A stretch of DNA of 64,000 nucleotides from Amycolatopsis marina (GTDB lineage: Bacteria; Actinomycetota; Actinomycetes; Mycobacteriales; Pseudonocardiaceae). The stretch covers positions 62,001 through 126,000 of the forward strand of contig NZ_FOKG01000018.1 of NCBI RefSeq assembly GCF_900111885.1, given 5' to 3'. The stretch's first letter is position 1. Each line of letters starts with the position of its first letter. The notes under the pieces were generated by a model. It did not search any database, was not told where the DNA came from, and saw only the letters and a program-made list of their open reading frames with translations. Made by a program: the position numbers and the translations under genes. Shown here one piece after another: positions 63,558 through 64,000 of the stretch.

Positions 63558-64000
63558 TCAGCGCTGCGTCGATTCGCGGGCCAGTGCCGTGCCGACGACA
63601 GGGGCCAGCCGAACAGCGGCCTCCGCCGCCCGATCCGGACTGCTTGCCGCTACCTGCACCGCCGAGACCAGTTCGTCCCTGCTCAGTACAACCGTGCAAG
63701 TTGCCGCGGCGCACCAGGCCTGGTGCGCGGTCGTGCCTTCCGGCGCGGTGAGCGGGAGCGGCTCGGCATCGGCGCATCGGAGTTCCTCGACCACAGCGGC
63801 GGTGCTCTCGCCGAAGCCGAGTACGTGCTGCGTCAGCTCGGACCCGGTCGGATACCGCCACCCGGCCGAAGTCGACCGCCCTGCCTGGAGCTCGGCCAGA
63901 CAGCCCTCCATTGCGGACGGTGTGTCAGCCGGGCTGACTCCCTCCGCGGCGACGTCCGCGTCGGTCAACACCACCGAGGTCAGGGCTTCGATCGGCGGTG
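63558..64000 (-). CDS. Hypothetical protein, partial at right edge
   Basis: An open minus-strand frame reaching the window edge encodes at least 147 residues. The visible part begins PIEALTSVVLTDADVAAEGV and has paired Cys (GCLAEL, RCADAE, CAAATCTVVL), suggestive of an exported domain with disulfides like the extracytoplasmic sensor domains of actinobacterial surface proteins. The N terminus, and any signal peptide, is outside the window. Convergent with the Nudix gene. Confidence 0.6.
   Translation of the reverse strand, partial: PPIEALTSVVLTDADVAAEGVSPADTPSAMEGCLAELQAGRSTSAGWRYPTGSELTQHVLGFGESTAAVVEELRCADAEPLPLTAPEGTTAHQAWCAAATCTVVLSRDELVSAVQVAASSPDRAAEAAVRLAPVVGTALARESTQR

Overview
The window is GC-rich, densely packed actinobacterial chromosome. 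It carries the Pup-proteasome locus (dop, pup, prcB, prcA, pafA, pafB, pafC) joined to tatA, tatC and helY, together with rbpA, a polyprenol-phosphate mannosyltransferase next to an apolipoprotein N-acyltransferase, a resuscitation-promoting-factor-like muralytic enzyme, an Eis-type acetyltransferase and two DUF4333 proteins. This combination points to a mycolata-related or Pseudonocardiaceae-type actinomycete; the family is an inference from gene content. No rRNA, tRNA, CRISPR array, insertion sequence or prophage is visible.

Layout. 0-13 kb is an accessory, regulator-rich stretch: two paralogous fatty-acid desaturases, each beside a TetR regulator, a cold-shock protein, an ECF42-type sigma factor, small enzymes and exporters, and two genes (an esterase and a methyltransferase) interrupted by single-base frameshifts. 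13-28 kb is mostly housekeeping: glycerophosphodiesterase, Rpf-like protein, Atg22-like transporter, thymidine kinase, RbpA, the amidohydrolase-lnt-ppm1 operon, lysine 2,3-aminomutase, and a DGPF/ECF42 sigma pair. 28-33 kb holds an FtsX-type ABC exporter operon with a 51-bp in-frame minisatellite at its permease/ATPase junction. 33-44 kb holds regulators with overlapping partner genes (SMR-TetR, AsnC-peptidase, ArsR-MFS), a 103-bp tandem repeat, and a three-gene module of ECF sigma factor, small beta-rich protein and TPR-CHAT protease. 44-48 kb carries an exonuclease, a WYL regulator, and Eis flanked by two DUF4333 proteins. 48-63 kb is the helY-tat-paf-proteasome region, all on the minus strand except one plus-strand PAP2/lipid-kinase fusion between pafA and prcA.

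How genes work together. Dop deamidates the C-terminal Gln of Pup, PafA ligates Pup to proteins, and PrcA/PrcB degrade them; PafB and PafC are WYL-type regulators; TatA/TatC export folded proteins. Lnt and Ppm1 act on lipoproteins and polyprenol-linked mannose. Many gene pairs overlap by 4 bases (ATGA or GTGA), so translational coupling is common. Intergenic spaces hold several perfect hairpins serving as terminators between convergent genes, and palindromes that look like regulator operators.

The best candidate for an undescribed system is 36.7-41.1 kb: a TPR-CHAT caspase-like protease encoded with an ECF sigma factor and a small intervening protein, plus a separate 52-residue Pro/Thr-rich polypeptide. 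The arrangement resembles, without CRISPR components, the protease / sigma-inhibitor / sigma-factor logic of Craspase systems.
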